43,545 bases of DNA from Gammaproteobacteria bacterium (GTDB taxonomy: Bacteria > Pseudomonadota > Gammaproteobacteria > GCA-001735895). The translations under genes were made by a program, and so were the position numbers. Shown in pieces: positions 26,034 through 36,319 of the stretch. The DNA lies in assembly GCA_014382695.1 (NCBI GenBank), contig JACNJF010000095.1, forward strand, positions 1 through 43,545. The letters run 5' to 3'. The notes below the pieces were generated by a model. The model was not told the origin of the DNA and did no database searches. It was given only the letters and a program-made list of their open reading frames with translations. How positions within the stretch are numbered: the first letter of the stretch is position 1; every line of letters begins with the position of its first letter.

Positions 26034-27910
26034 AAAGCCTTTTCATCCACTATTTTATCCACTTTCGGTGTCTTCAATAAATACGCATCCATCAGGCGAC
26101 GTGCGATAGGAGCCGCAACCGAGCTACCATGACCACCATTTTCGACAATAACGGCTAACGCGATGCGCGGATCATCGGCAGGCGCAAACGCCATGAACAG
26201 GGCATGATCACGTAACTTTTTCCTCACCGTCTCTTCATCGTATTCTTCATCCTGTGCGATACTAAAAACCTGTGCGGTACCTGTTTTACCCGCAATTCTA
26301 TAGCTTAGACCTTGTTCAATCCGATGCGCGGTACCGCGCACATTGTGCACCACATTTTCCATCCCTCTGACAATATGTTGCCAGTTAATTTCTTTTTTCA
26401 GCTGGTAGTCACCCACTATCTCAGGTTCTACACTCACAATCTTATGTGATGGCTGCAGATTGATGCTACTGACCAGATGAGGTTTGAAGCGCCGGCCTTT
26501 CATCGCCAGTGCACCAGTGGCATTGGCGAGCTGTAACGGCGTTGTCAGTAGCGCCCCCTGACCAATACCGGTAATCAGCGTTTCCCCCGGAAACCAGGGC
26601 ATACCTTTGGTACGCCGTTTCCATTCACGTGACGGCAACAACCCGGGTTGCTCACTGGTACTATCAATTCCGGTACGCTCACCAAAACCAAAATGCTGCA
26701 TAAACTCCGCCATCCGGTCTATCCCCAGACTGTAGGACAGGCTATAGAAGTACACATCACAGGACTGAGTTATCGCATCATCCAGGTCCATTTTTCCATG
26801 CCCGGTCTTCTTCCAGTCACGATATTTTCGCTCTTCATTCGGTAACAGATAGTAACCACCGCAAAACACCGTATTTTTGTGCCCGATCACACTATTCTCC
26901 AGACCCGCCAGTCCAAAAAAAGGTTTGGTCGTTGAACCGGGTGGATATTGACCGGTTAAAGCGCGATTGAACAAAGGCCGGCTGCTGGAGTCGCGGAGTT
27001 CGTTGTAATCTTTATAACTGATCCCGTCCACAAACAGGTTGGGATCGAAACTCGGCATACTGACCAGAGCTAAAATTTCACCGTTACGTGGATCAATCGC
27101 AACCACCGATCCGTTTTCATCGCTAAACAACTCTTCCGCCAGGCGCTGCAGACTGGAATCGATGGTCAGATGCAGATTATTGCCTGACACCGGCGGATGC
27201 TCATCCAGCACGCGCAGAGTGCGCCCGGAAGCATTCACTTCAACGCGCTGAAAACCGACTTCTCCATGCAGATCACTTTCGTAATACTTTTCCAGCCCGA
27301 GTTTGCCGATATAGCTGGTGCCTGCATAATTGGCGTCATCCAGCTGGCTCAGATCGCGCACATCGATATGCCCCACGTAACCCAGCGCATGTACTGCATG
27401 TTTGCCCAGCGGATAGTTGCGGGTTAATCGCGCATTAATCTCGACGCCTTCAAACTTATGCAGATTGACTGCCAGCTTAGCGAGCTCTTCGTCACTCAGG
27501 TTTAGTAACAAAGGAATCCCTTCAAACGGGCGTCGACGCTCGGAAGACTGACGAAATTTTTTAATCGCATAATCCGAAATTTCAACATACTCAGACAATC
27601 TTTTTAAGGTATCGTCCAGATCGGCCACCTGTTCGCGAATGATCTCCAGCCGATAAGCAGGCAGATTATCCGCCAGCACCACACCGTTACGGTCATAAAT
27701 CAGCCCACGCGTCGGTGGCAGCGCCTTCAACCTGACCCGGTTAGAGTTCGACAGAGTCGAAAAATGATCATGCTCGACCACCTGAAGCACATACAGGCGC
27801 ACCAGAATGATCGACATTAATATCAGTACAATGACAGCGGACAGGACGATACGGCGCTGTATCAGCCGTGTTTCCAGGAAATTGTCTTTTAATTGTTCAC
27901 GGTAGGCCAT
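26030..27910 (-). CDS. mrdA: Penicillin-binding protein 2 (elongation transpeptidase)
   Basis: PBP2 crosslinks peptidoglycan in the elongasome, working with RodA. The 626-residue class B enzyme has an N-terminal membrane anchor (about 20-45), the pedestal domain with LPPTRGLIYDRNGVVLADN, and a transpeptidase domain with SxxK STTK at 326-329, SxN-equivalent SCD at 383-385 (as in other PBP2) and KTGT at 542-545. The length matches E. coli PBP2 (633). It is the first gene of mrdA-rodA-mltB-rlpA; the promoter should lie between 27911 and the terminator near 28003, but no clear boxes were found. Confidence 0.97.
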   Translation of the reverse strand: MAYREQLKDNFLETRLIQRRIVLSAVIVLILMSIILVRLYVLQVVEHDHFSTLSNSNRVRLKALPPTRGLIYDRNGVVLADNLPAYRLEIIREQVADLDDTLKRLSEYVEISDYAIKKFRQSSERRRPFEGIPLLLNLSDEELAKLAVNLHKFEGVEINARLTRNYPLGKHAVHALGYVGHIDVRDLSQLDDANYAGTSYIGKLGLEKYYESDLHGEVGFQRVEVNASGRTLRVLDEHPPVSGNNLHLTIDSSLQRLAEELFSDENGSVVAIDPRNGEILALVSMPSFDPNLFVDGISYKDYNELRDSSSRPLFNRALTGQYPPGSTTKPFFGLAGLENSVIGHKNTVFCGGYYLLPNEERKYRDWKKTGHGKMDLDDAITQSCDVYFYSLSYSLGIDRMAEFMQHFGFGERTGIDSTSEQPGLLPSREWKRRTKGMPWFPGETLITGIGQGALLTTPLQLANATGALAMKGRRFKPHLVSSINLQPSHKIVSVEPEIVGDYQLKKEINWQHIVRGMENVVHNVRGTAHRIEQGLSYRIAGKTGTAQVFSIAQDEEYDEETVRKKLRDHALFMAFAPADDPRIALAVIVENGGHGSSVAAPIARRLMDAYLLKTPKVDKIVDEKAL

Positions 27911-28002
27911 CAGTAAATGATGCCCGACAGGATGGTCATATAGGGAGTAATCTAAGAATTGTTTGCACGGTCTATTAAACCATTGATAGGGTAACTTTTA
28001 AA

Positions 28003-28035
28003 TCAAAAAAAAGCCTGCTTGAAGCAGGCTTTTTT
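28003..28035 (-). terminator. Intrinsic terminator of hppA
   Basis: AGCCTGC (28012-28018) pairs with GCAGGCT (28024-28030) around TTGAA, flanked by an A-run on the left and a T-run on the right. It starts 17 bases past the hppA stop and separates hppA from the mrdA operon. The hairpin is symmetric enough to work on either strand. Confidence 0.9.
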
Positions 28036-28051
28036 GTATCACCGTAAGAAC

Positions 28052-30076
28052 TTATAACAGTGGGATCATCATCAGCGCAACAATGTTGATGATTTTGATC
28101 AGCGGGTTAATCGCTGGACCGGCCGTATCCTTGTAGGGGTCACCCACGGTGTCACCGGTAACAGCCGCTTTATGCGCATCGGAACCTTTGCCACCATGAT
28201 TACCATCTTCAATGTATTTTTTCGCGTTATCCCAGGCGCCACCACCGGTGGTCATGGAAATAGCCACGAATAGACCCGTTACTATAGAACCAATCAGCAT
28301 GCCCCCCAGCGCTTCAGCCCCCAGCAGCAGTCCCACCAGGATGGGCATGGCTACCGGTAACAATGACGGGATAATCATTTCCTTGATCGCCGCACGGGTC
28401 AGCATATCAACAGCCTTGGAGTAGTCCGGCTTTTGTGAGCCATCCATAATGCCCGGCATTTCACGAAACTGACGACGCACTTCATTCACGATTCCACCGG
28501 CAGCACGGCCCACGGCTTCCATCGCCATCGCACCAAACAGATAGGGAATCATACCGCCGATAAACAGGCCAATGATCACCATGTGATTGGACAGCAGGAA
28601 TTCCGTCGCCTTACCGGCTGCCGCCAGGGAACTGGTAAAATCGGCAAACAGAACCAGCGTGGCCAGACCGGCAGAACCGATGGCATAGCCCTTGGTCACG
28701 GCCTTGGTGGTATTACCGACTGCGTCCAGCGCATCCGTGGTATTACGTACGTCTTCCGGTAGATTTGCCATCTCGGCAATACCACCCGCGTTATCGGTAA
28801 TCGGACCATAGGCATCCAGTGCAACGATAATACCGGTCATCGATAACATGGCGGTCGCGGCAATCGCGATACCATATAAACCCGCCAGATGATGTGCACC
28901 CCAGATCGAGATACAGACCGCAATAACCGGCAGTGCGGTTGAACGCATGGAAACACCCAGACCGGCAATAACGTTGGTGCCATCACCGGTGGTTGAGGCT
29001 TCTGCGATACGACGCACCGGACCGTATTCGGTGGCGGTGTAATATTCAGTGATGACAATCATCGCAACGGTCAGTACCAGACCGATCAATGCCGCACCAA
29101 ATAGTGCATCGGTAGAATACAGGCCATTATTCGCCATCATGGAGTTGGTAATAAAGTAAAAACCGACAGCTGACAGAATCGCGGAAACACCGGTTGCCAT
29201 ATACAGAGCCGTCATGATCTTGCCGCCTTCCTTGTACTTCACAAAGTAAGTACCGATAACCGAACAGATGATCGAAATACCACCCAGCACTAACGGGTAA
29301 GTAACCGCCATTTCCAACGCCTGAGCGCCTTGTTTGGCGAACAACAGACCACCCAGTATCATGGTGGCGATGATGGTTACCGCGTAGGTTTCGAATAAAT
29401 CCGCGGCCATACCCGCACAGTCACCCACGTTGTCACCAACATTGTCAGCAATAACCGCCGGGTTACGCGGATCATCTTCAGGGATGCCGGCTTCAACCTT
29501 ACCAACGATGTCGGCACCTACGTCAGCACCCTTGGTAAAGATACCGCCGCCCAGACGGGCAAAGATGGAGATCAGTGATCCACCGAAGGCCAGGCCGATC
29601 ATGGCATGCAAAGGGTCTGGTGCATCGATCGCCAGTAACACACTGTAATAACCCGCTACACCCAGTAGTCCGAGGCCAACTACTAGCATACCGGTGATCG
29701 CGCCACCTTTAAAAGCAACTGCCAGTGCCGGGTTGATACCCTCTCTGGCAGCTTCAGCAGTACGGGAATTGGAGCGAACCGATACGTGCATACCGATATA
29801 ACCGGCCGCACCCGACAGCAACGCACCAACCGAAAAACCAATCGCGGTATACCAGTCAAGGAATATACCAATTGCTGCAAAAAGAATGATGCCGACGACA
29901 GCAATTGCGGTGTACTGACGCTTCAGGTAGGCAATTGCACCTTCCTGTATGGCACCAGCAATCCGTTTCATCTCATCATTACCCTGCGATTTAGCCAGAA
30001 TGCTGTAAATTGAGATAACCCCGTAGGCAATACCTACAAAAGCACAAATAAGTGCCATTATTAATCCAGAAGTCAT
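28052..30076 (-). CDS. hppA: H+-translocating membrane pyrophosphatase, K+-independent type
   Basis: HppA couples PPi hydrolysis to proton pumping (or the reverse) across the membrane. The 674-residue protein has the length and about 16 helices of the family, with catalytic loops [13 protein letters not shown] (184-195) and [19 protein letters not shown] (211 onward) and the C-terminal [18 protein letters not shown]. The segment [17 protein letters not shown] has Lys at about residue 458; K+-dependent members have Ala there (GNTTAA), so this is the K+-independent class, normally H+-specific. It is downstream of adk on the same strand but behind the adk terminator. It neighbours pfp and ppa, which also handle PPi. 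Confidence 0.97.
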   Translation of the reverse strand: MTSGLIMALICAFVGIAYGVISIYSILAKSQGNDEMKRIAGAIQEGAIAYLKRQYTAIAVVGIILFAAIGIFLDWYTAIGFSVGALLSGAAGYIGMHVSVRSNSRTAEAAREGINPALAVAFKGGAITGMLVVGLGLLGVAGYYSVLLAIDAPDPLHAMIGLAFGGSLISIFARLGGGIFTKGADVGADIVGKVEAGIPEDDPRNPAVIADNVGDNVGDCAGMAADLFETYAVTIIATMILGGLLFAKQGAQALEMAVTYPLVLGGISIICSVIGTYFVKYKEGGKIMTALYMATGVSAILSAVGFYFITNSMMANNGLYSTDALFGAALIGLVLTVAMIVITEYYTATEYGPVRRIAEASTTGDGTNVIAGLGVSMRSTALPVIAVCISIWGAHHLAGLYGIAIAATAMLSMTGIIVALDAYGPITDNAGGIAEMANLPEDVRNTTDALDAVGNTTKAVTKGYAIGSAGLATLVLFADFTSSLAAAGKATEFLLSNHMVIIGLFIGGMIPYLFGAMAMEAVGRAAGGIVNEVRRQFREMPGIMDGSQKPDYSKAVDMLTRAAIKEMIIPSLLPVAMPILVGLLLGAEALGGMLIGSIVTGLFVAISMTTGGGAWDNAKKYIEDGNHGGKGSDAHKAAVTGDTVGDPYKDTAGPAINPLIKIINIVALMMIPLL

Positions 30077-30103
30077 TTTTAGCCCTGTGTAAAATTAAAA
30101 ATA

Positions 30104-30137
30104 TAAAAAAAGCCGTTAACTTTTCAGGTTAACGGCT
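30104..30137 (-). terminator. Intrinsic terminator of adk
   Basis: AGCCGTTAAC (30111-30120) pairs perfectly with GTTAACGGCT (30128-30137) around TTTTCAG. On the minus strand it is followed by a U-run (the A-run at 30104-30110). It begins 5 bases past the adk stop and lies just upstream of hppA. Confidence 0.88.
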
Positions 30138-30142
30138 CTCAT

Positions 30143-31230
<1,088 letters not shown>

Positions 31231-31590
31231 ATGAGTACAATTCCTGACATTACTGATACTGAAAAGTGGTCTGTTCGAAGCACCCTGGATGAACGCTGGG
31301 GTAAGGATAAGGTTGAGCTGCAAATCGTCGATGTCGAAGCCAGGCTTAGCCCTGCAGACAGGGAATTGACCGAATGCCCGTCACTGTACTGGGAACAGGG
31401 AAAGTGTCACTTTGTTATTATCAAGACGGATGTTAAGCGCTATAGAACCCAGTTCTATTATGGCAACCGCGAACAATTCGGCACCAGCATACCCGAATAT
31501 AACAATCTGGCAGACTGCGTTCTGTCACTGCTACGACTACAGGCTGATCACGAACTTAGCCTGGCTGAAAAAACAGGATTCTTAAGTTAA
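31231..31590 (+). CDS. Conserved-looking small protein of unknown function, upstream of pfp
   Basis: I do not recognise a family. From the ATG at 31231 the product has 119 residues, acidic, with no signal peptide or membrane segment, so it is cytoplasmic. Codon use and composition are like those of neighbouring real genes (e.g. WGKDKVELQIVDVEARLSP, then CHFVIIKTDVKRYRTQFYYG). It contains a likely alpha+beta domain with alternating strands in the middle and a helical end (LADCVLSLLRLQADHELSLAEK). An earlier in-frame start (30952) is unlikely. It ends 44 bases before pfp on the same strand, without a terminator between, so co-transcription is likely; a link to PPi or glycolytic regulation is only contextual. 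Confidence 0.65.
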   Translation: MSTIPDITDTEKWSVRSTLDERWGKDKVELQIVDVEARLSPADRELTECPSLYWEQGKCHFVIIKTDVKRYRTQFYYGNREQFGTSIPEYNNLADCVLSLLRLQADHELSLAEKTGFLS

Positions 31591-31634
31591 AACTTTCTGG
31601 CCCACTGGGCCATTTATTATGGAGACCTTCTGAT

Positions 31635-32891
31635 ATGACAAAGAAAAATGCATTCTATGCACAGTCTGGCGGCGTAACCGCCGTGATTAACTCATCAGCC
31701 TGCGGAGTTATCGAAACCTGTCGCAAACATAGCGACAAAATCGGTAATGTACTGGCTGGCAAAAACGGCATTATCGGCGCTTTAACCGAGCAATTGATCG
31801 ACACCTCCCAGGAGTCAGATGCGTCTATCGCCGCGCTCAAGAAAACCCCATCCGGCGCCTTTGGCTCGTGCCGTTTCAAGCTTAAAAGCCTGGAACACAA
31901 TAAACGTGAATACGAGCGTTTGATCGAAGTTTTCAAGGCCCATAATATCGGTTACTTCTTTTATAACGGCGGCGGTGACTCGGCTGACACCTGTTATAAG
32001 GTTTCACAGCTTTCTGAAAAGATGGGCTATCCGGTACAGGCGATACACGTGCCTAAAACCGTCGATAACGACCTGCCGATTACCGACAACTGCCCTGGCT
32101 TTGGCTCGGTGGCTAAATATATCGCGGTTTCGACACTCGAAGCCTCCTATGATGTGCGCTCAATGGCGGCCACCTCGACTAAAATATTTGTAATCGAAGT
32201 AATGGGACGTCACGCCGGCTGGATCGCCGCTGCCGGAGCACTGGTTGAAGATTACGGAATTCCGGTCATTACCCTGTTCCCGGAAATTGAATTCAACAAG
32301 GAAAAGTTCACCGCTGCGGTAGATGCCAAGGTAAAGGAATACGGTTACTGCACGATCGTGGTTTCCGAAGGTGCGCATTATCCAGATGGTACCTTTCTGG
32401 CCGAACAGGGCACCCGTGACTCTTTCGGTCATGCCCAGCTGGGCGGTGCAGCACCCGTGGTTGCGAATATGATCAAGGATGCATTAGGACATAAGTTCCA
32501 CTGGGCGGTTGCCGATTACCTGCAGCGCGCTGCACGTCACCTGTCTTCCGAGTCAGACGTGGAACAGGCTTATGCTTTAGGTCAGGCTGCGGTTGAAAAA
32601 GCGCTCGAAGGTAAAAATTCCATCATGCCAACCGTTGTACGCGAATCCTCTAATCCGTATAAATGGAGCATCGGTGAAGCCCCCCTAAGCGAAGTTGCCA
32701 ATGTGGAAAAAATGATGCCGATGGATTTTATCACCGAAGATGGTTACGGCATTACCGCCAAGTGTAAGGAGTATCTCTACCCACTGATCAAGGGCGAGGC
32801 CTACCCGGATTATGATGACAACGGCATGCCGAAATACGTCACCTTGAAAAACCAGCTGGTAGCCAAGAAACTGCCTGCTTTTGAAATTTAA
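31635..32891 (+). CDS. pfp: Pyrophosphate-dependent 6-phosphofructokinase
   Basis: This enzyme reversibly phosphorylates fructose 6-phosphate with PPi instead of ATP, serving glycolysis and gluconeogenesis; some relatives also act on sedoheptulose 7-phosphate. The 418-residue protein shows the PPi-type active site. In YNGGGDSADTC (110-120) an Asp stands where ATP-PFKs have Gly, and PKTVDND (140-146) carries the Lys typical of PPi enzymes. The sugar-binding MGRHAGWIAAA (190-200) and SEGAHYPDG are intact. A GGAGA ribosome site precedes the ATG. It is followed by a strong terminator. From established knowledge, in some methanotrophs and sulfur-oxidiser symbionts pfp is linked to a membrane pyrophosphatase gene; here hppA lies 1.6 kb away, divergent. 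Confidence 0.94.
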   Translation: MTKKNAFYAQSGGVTAVINSSACGVIETCRKHSDKIGNVLAGKNGIIGALTEQLIDTSQESDASIAALKKTPSGAFGSCRFKLKSLEHNKREYERLIEVFKAHNIGYFFYNGGGDSADTCYKVSQLSEKMGYPVQAIHVPKTVDNDLPITDNCPGFGSVAKYIAVSTLEASYDVRSMAATSTKIFVIEVMGRHAGWIAAAGALVEDYGIPVITLFPEIEFNKEKFTAAVDAKVKEYGYCTIVVSEGAHYPDGTFLAEQGTRDSFGHAQLGGAAPVVANMIKDALGHKFHWAVADYLQRAARHLSSESDVEQAYALGQAAVEKALEGKNSIMPTVVRESSNPYKWSIGEAPLSEVANVEKMMPMDFITEDGYGITAKCKEYLYPLIKGEAYPDYDDNGMPKYVTLKNQLVAKKLPAFEI

Positions 32892-32916
32892 TTGCATTTC
32901 AAAATCGACTACAAAA

Positions 32917-32941
32917 GGGCTGCTGATGCAGCCCTTTTTTG
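32917..32941 (+). terminator. Intrinsic terminator of pfp
   Basis: GGGCTGC (32917-32923) pairs with GCAGCCC (32928-32934) around TGAT, followed by seven T. AAAA before the stem extends the pairing. Confidence 0.93.
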
Positions 32942-32954
32942 TTATTCTGTTTGC

Positions 32955-33144
32955 ATGACGCCAGAAAGCGCTTACCAACTTGTATAGACGCAGGTATATA
33001 TATCGGACAGGGCAATAAGCTCGTCTTATACTGGCCGAAATCCAGCGTGAGCACGGACAGGCAGCCATCTATCAGCTGATCACCGATCTAAATATGCAGG
33101 AAATTTTTGGCTTTTCGATCGGACAGCCGTTTAATCCACCCTGA
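32955..33144 (+). pseudogene. Decayed small gene between pfp and ppa
   Basis: Three plus-strand pieces in different frames read as one broken short protein. An ATG at 32955 gives MTPESAYQLV, then a stop. A second frame gives AGIYIGQGNK. A third gives ARLILAEIQREHG, continues through QAAIYQLITDLNMQEIFGF and ends SIGQPFNPP before the TGA at 33142. The last 40 codons have clear coding character and a natural stop; the whole would be some 60 residues. At least one in-frame stop and two frameshifts are needed to join them, so it is a remnant or carries sequence errors. The family was not recognised. Confidence 0.55.
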
Positions 33145-33258
33145 TAATAACTTTACTAGAGCCCTGCGCCAAAGCTGTGTATTAAGATAGGCAATACAAC
33201 AGACCGGCAAGACCCTGATATAATCGACTGATTTTTACCCTGTGGACAATAAAAAACT

Positions 33259-33807
33259 ATGAATCTCGACCGTGTAACCTCTGGCCAGAACTGCCCTAAT
33301 GACATCAACGTCATCATTGAAATTCCCTCACACAGTGACCCGGTAAAATACGAGGTTGATAAAAAAACCGGCGCCATGTTCGTCGATCGTTTCATGGGGA
33401 CTTCCATGCATTACCCCTGTAACTATGGCTATATTCCGCACACACTATCCGATGACGGCGATCCGGCAGACGTGCTGGTAGTCACACCAGTGCCCCTGAT
33501 CAGCGGCTCGGTAATCAGAGTACGTCCACTCGGCATGCTGAAAATGACCGACGAATCGGGTGAAGATGCCAAGATACTCGCGGTTCCTGTCGATAAACTA
33601 TCCCGCATGTACCGCGATATTAACAATATCCGTCAGATGCCCAGACCATTACTCGACTCCATTTCTCATTTCTTTGAGCACTATAAGGATCTGGAAGACG
33701 GCAAATGGGTCAGAATTGAAGGCTGGCTGGATGTGGACGATGCGAAGAAAGAAATCATGGACAGCATTGATCGCTATAACAATGCCAAGGACAAGCCCTG
33801 CTTTTAG
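33259..33807 (+). CDS. ppa: Soluble inorganic pyrophosphatase (family I)
   Basis: Ppa hydrolyses PPi to phosphate in the cytoplasm. The 182-residue protein has the family I active-site residues in order: [31 protein letters not shown], then the metal-binding signature [11 protein letters not shown] (about 65-75), followed by [19 protein letters not shown] and the C-terminal FFEHYKDLE. The length fits bacterial hexameric enzymes. Its presence beside pfp and hppA means PPi can be wasted or conserved, so one would expect tight control of one of these enzymes. It ends in a hairpin shared with the convergent diguanylate cyclase. Confidence 0.97.
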   Translation: MNLDRVTSGQNCPNDINVIIEIPSHSDPVKYEVDKKTGAMFVDRFMGTSMHYPCNYGYIPHTLSDDGDPADVLVVTPVPLISGSVIRVRPLGMLKMTDESGEDAKILAVPVDKLSRMYRDINNIRQMPRPLLDSISHFFEHYKDLEDGKWVRIEGWLDVDDAKKEIMDSIDRYNNAKDKPCF

Positions 33808-33815
33808 TTTAAATC

Positions 33816-33844
33816 GGTGTCGGAGTTAGAATCGCTCCGGCACC
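33816..33844. terminator. Hairpin between convergent ppa and GGDEF gene
   Basis: GGTGTCGGAG (33816-33825) pairs with CTCCGGCACC (33835-33844) with one G-U wobble and a 9-base loop. It lies 8 bases after the ppa stop. There is no proper T-run, so its terminator role is uncertain. Confidence 0.5.
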
Positions 33845-33899
33845 TCATAAAATAAAGTACGCTGAACAAAACCCCGCGCAAACTTTGCCGCATTCTCTA

Positions 33900-34577
33900 T
33901 CAGTCATCTGAATTATTAAATAACGCCGATTTTTCTTCCGCACTGACCGTGGTTTCCTGTTTCAATGTCGAGAGATCCACATGGCAGACACGGTTGCGTC
34001 CCTGTTGCTTGGCCTGATACAGATACTGATCCGCCGAATCGACAAACGACTCCAGCGTTACCGGCGTCTCTCCGCTGTAGGTTCCGACGCCGAAACTCGC
34101 CGTCAACTGAAAGCTCTCATCGTCATACTGCACCGTACTCTGCTGTAAATAGTCACGCATCCGCTCTGCTACATTAATCGCTATGTGCAGCGTGGTTTGC
34201 GGCAGCACCACGACAAACTCTTCGCCGCCATAGCGGCACACCACATCGGATGACCTGACCGCCTGGCGAAAAACATTCGCGGCCAGAATCAATGCCTGAT
34301 TACCAGCCTCATGCCCTCGCTCATCGTTGACCGATTTAAAGTGGTCCAGATCGATCATGATGATACAGGTGGTCCGCCCGGTTCGCTGCGTGCTATCCAT
34401 CTCCCTGCTCAGCAGATCACGAAAATAGCGGTAGTTGTAGAGCTGGGTCAGGGTATCCGTCGTTACCAACAGCTCTAATGCCTGATTCTGCTGCCGCAGA
34501 CTGGCCAGTTCATGCAGCCATGCGCAGTCGTATGCCTGCAGCGGACAGTTTTCCAGTTGCAACGTGGTCTCGATCAT
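33900..34577 (-). CDS. Single-domain diguanylate cyclase (GGEEF)
   Basis: This is a cytoplasmic enzyme predicted to make c-di-GMP from GTP. The 225-residue protein has a short N-terminal helix (about residues 20-40, LHELASLRQQNQALELLV, coiled-coil-like, probably for dimerisation) and a complete GGDEF domain. DTLTQLYNYRYFRDLL, MIDLDHFKSVNDERGHEAGN and the active GGEEF in CRYGGEEFVVVLP are present, as is the closing ADQYLYQAKQQGRNRV. An RxxD inhibitory site (RSSD) lies just upstream of GGEEF (QAVRSSDVVCRYGGEEF), which predicts product feedback inhibition. There is no sensor domain or membrane segment. Single gene, convergent with ppa. Confidence 0.92.
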   Translation of the reverse strand: MIETTLQLENCPLQAYDCAWLHELASLRQQNQALELLVTTDTLTQLYNYRYFRDLLSREMDSTQRTGRTTCIIMIDLDHFKSVNDERGHEAGNQALILAANVFRQAVRSSDVVCRYGGEEFVVVLPQTTLHIAINVAERMRDYLQQSTVQYDDESFQLTASFGVGTYSGETPVTLESFVDSADQYLYQAKQQGRNRVCHVDLSTLKQETTVSAEEKSALFNNSDD

Positions 34578-34703
34578 TGAGTGAAGTCTTATTTATTATT
34601 GTTTGCTGGTACAGATAGAAACCGCCCTTGGGTAGCACGTAATGCGATCAAAAGCGGTTCCTGTGTTGCAGTCTGCGGGAAGCGAAAAAGCACTACCCGT
34701 TTG

Positions 34704-36059
34704 TCAGAAGCGGAAACCAAACTGAAATGCAGCACCCACCTCGTTTTCGTTTCCGGCCACTGCCAGATCAAAGTGCACACCGAATGGAGAAAACCCGATA
34801 CCGGCTGAAACCACACTGCGATCACTGTTTACCGTGTCGGCACGATAGCCCAGTCTGAGCTGGGTGATATCAAACACATTCAGCTCAACACCCAGAGCCA
34901 CATACTGGCTTGCATTACCGACAACACCTAATGGGTCATTTTTCGTCAGATCAACATCCAGTGCAATCGTGCTCCAATCATTGGTATGTGACACACCAGC
35001 CCGGGCCTGAGGCTTTAATGACACGGTTCCAGTAACGGTTTCAGCCCCGGTAGCCGGATCGGTGTATATGGCATCATAATCCTGACCGATAATATTTTTA
35101 ATCACAAAACCGCTGCGCCAGCCGTTGCCATGATCCCTTGCCACACCTATATCCATATTAAAATCGCTGTACTCAGCCGTATAGTTATCCCCGTCAAAAT
35201 CATCCGTATCGGCTTCATCTGCATCAGCCGTGTAATCGAATACTGTCACTGCAACCATTTTTGGCGTAATACCGACAGCAACCTCGGTACCAAAAAGAGA
35301 CATTTCTCTGGAAAAAGTCAGTCCGACTTCAGCCATGGCCACGCCAACAACACGGACTTTGGAATCCAGGTTTGTATTGGTATCAAAGGTAATGACGGGA
35401 GCGGTAGGATTTGCAATATTCACATCAACATAATTAAACCCCGATTGAAGGCAGCTTGCTGTAAATACCGGATCAGCTGGAGTAGGGAAGCAATTAGGCA
35501 GAGCATTCATGTCAGCAGTCAGATCGCTTACCTTGGCAGAGTCCTTATATTCAAATATGCCGGAAAAGTTGACAGATCCAGAGATTGAAAGCGCCATACC
35601 GAAGCTTTCACCGGGTATCCCGACTACCATTCCGCCGCCCGCTTCAAACTCCATCGGTTTGTCGCTGATGGTCTGGACTTCCTGATCCATTGCCGTTATT
35701 GCACTCGTAACAGGGGTTACATTGCGGAAATCAGTCCCGGTCTCGTAGGCATTGATCGCCGCATCCAGGTTATCAAATGCATTTTGATCAAAATTATCCA
35801 CCGCATCTACGAAGTCATCCGGGTCATAAATCCTGACCCCCAGTATCGGTAGCTCGATCGCAAAATCATCTTTGGTATCGGCGATCGACAGCAAAGCCGG
35901 GTTAAAGAACGGTGCAGTAGCCGGATTGGCAACCGCAACACCGGCACCACCCATCGCCATCGACTTTGGATCGAAAGAGTTAAAAGGTACCGCCAGAAGA
36001 GTAGTCGTTGTTAGCATTAAGGCTGAGCCCACAGCCACAGTTAGCAGATTTTGTTTCAT
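34704..36059 (-). CDS. TraF-like outer-membrane beta-barrel protein
   Basis: This protein belongs to the group often labelled 'conjugal transfer protein TraF' (TraF_2), which resembles FadL/OMPP1-type barrels; there is no conjugation gene nearby, so the label is probably misleading. The 451-residue product has a signal peptide (about 1-23), then FNSFDPKSMAMGGAGVAVANPATAPFFNPAL, the FadL-like N-terminal signature, followed by barrel strands with aromatic girdles and a C-terminal Phe (FGFRF) as the BAM signal. An acidic loop (ADADEADTDDFDGDN) could bind cations. It might carry hydrophobic compounds, by analogy only. Single gene with its own upstream region (36060-36319). Confidence 0.75.
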   Translation of the reverse strand: MKQNLLTVAVGSALMLTTTTLLAVPFNSFDPKSMAMGGAGVAVANPATAPFFNPALLSIADTKDDFAIELPILGVRIYDPDDFVDAVDNFDQNAFDNLDAAINAYETGTDFRNVTPVTSAITAMDQEVQTISDKPMEFEAGGGMVVGIPGESFGMALSISGSVNFSGIFEYKDSAKVSDLTADMNALPNCFPTPADPVFTASCLQSGFNYVDVNIANPTAPVITFDTNTNLDSKVRVVGVAMAEVGLTFSREMSLFGTEVAVGITPKMVAVTVFDYTADADEADTDDFDGDNYTAEYSDFNMDIGVARDHGNGWRSGFVIKNIIGQDYDAIYTDPATGAETVTGTVSLKPQARAGVSHTNDWSTIALDVDLTKNDPLGVVGNASQYVALGVELNVFDITQLRLGYRADTVNSDRSVVSAGIGFSPFGVHFDLAVAGNENEVGAAFQFGFRF

Positions 36060-36319
36060 TGTTATTGCCCCTGAATGTTTAGCGAATAAATAAGACTATA
36101 GTGCAATCTAGTTTTTTATGATGGGAAAATTGCCCTGGTCCAGTGGGATTGAATGACTTATCCCTTGTTTCTATGTTGAATACTATTTTTAAAATGATCA
36201 GGAATCCAGCCCAATCACCGATTCCGCGCAGCTGACTTGCCAGCAGACCGTAAAATTCTTCTATCCAGCCCGTCATTAACCTTATAATCCAGCGTGTCTT
36301 AGCCGTATTACAGAATTTT

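Larger units (their letters stand above)
32892..33258. other. Intergenic stretch pfp / ppa
   Basis: This holds the pfp terminator (32917-32941) and the decayed small gene (32955-33144). The last 110 bases should contain the ppa promoter; an AT-rich -10-like stretch is not distinct enough to name. Confidence 0.5.

Noticed and set aside
34704-36059. Conjugation system suggested by the TraF-like protein
   Set aside because: No other transfer, relaxase or type IV secretion gene is present in the window.
36079-36276. Minus-strand 65-codon frame between the TraF-like and HIT-like genes
   Set aside because: It has no ribosome site, no family feature and weak composition; the gap more likely holds the two divergent promoters.
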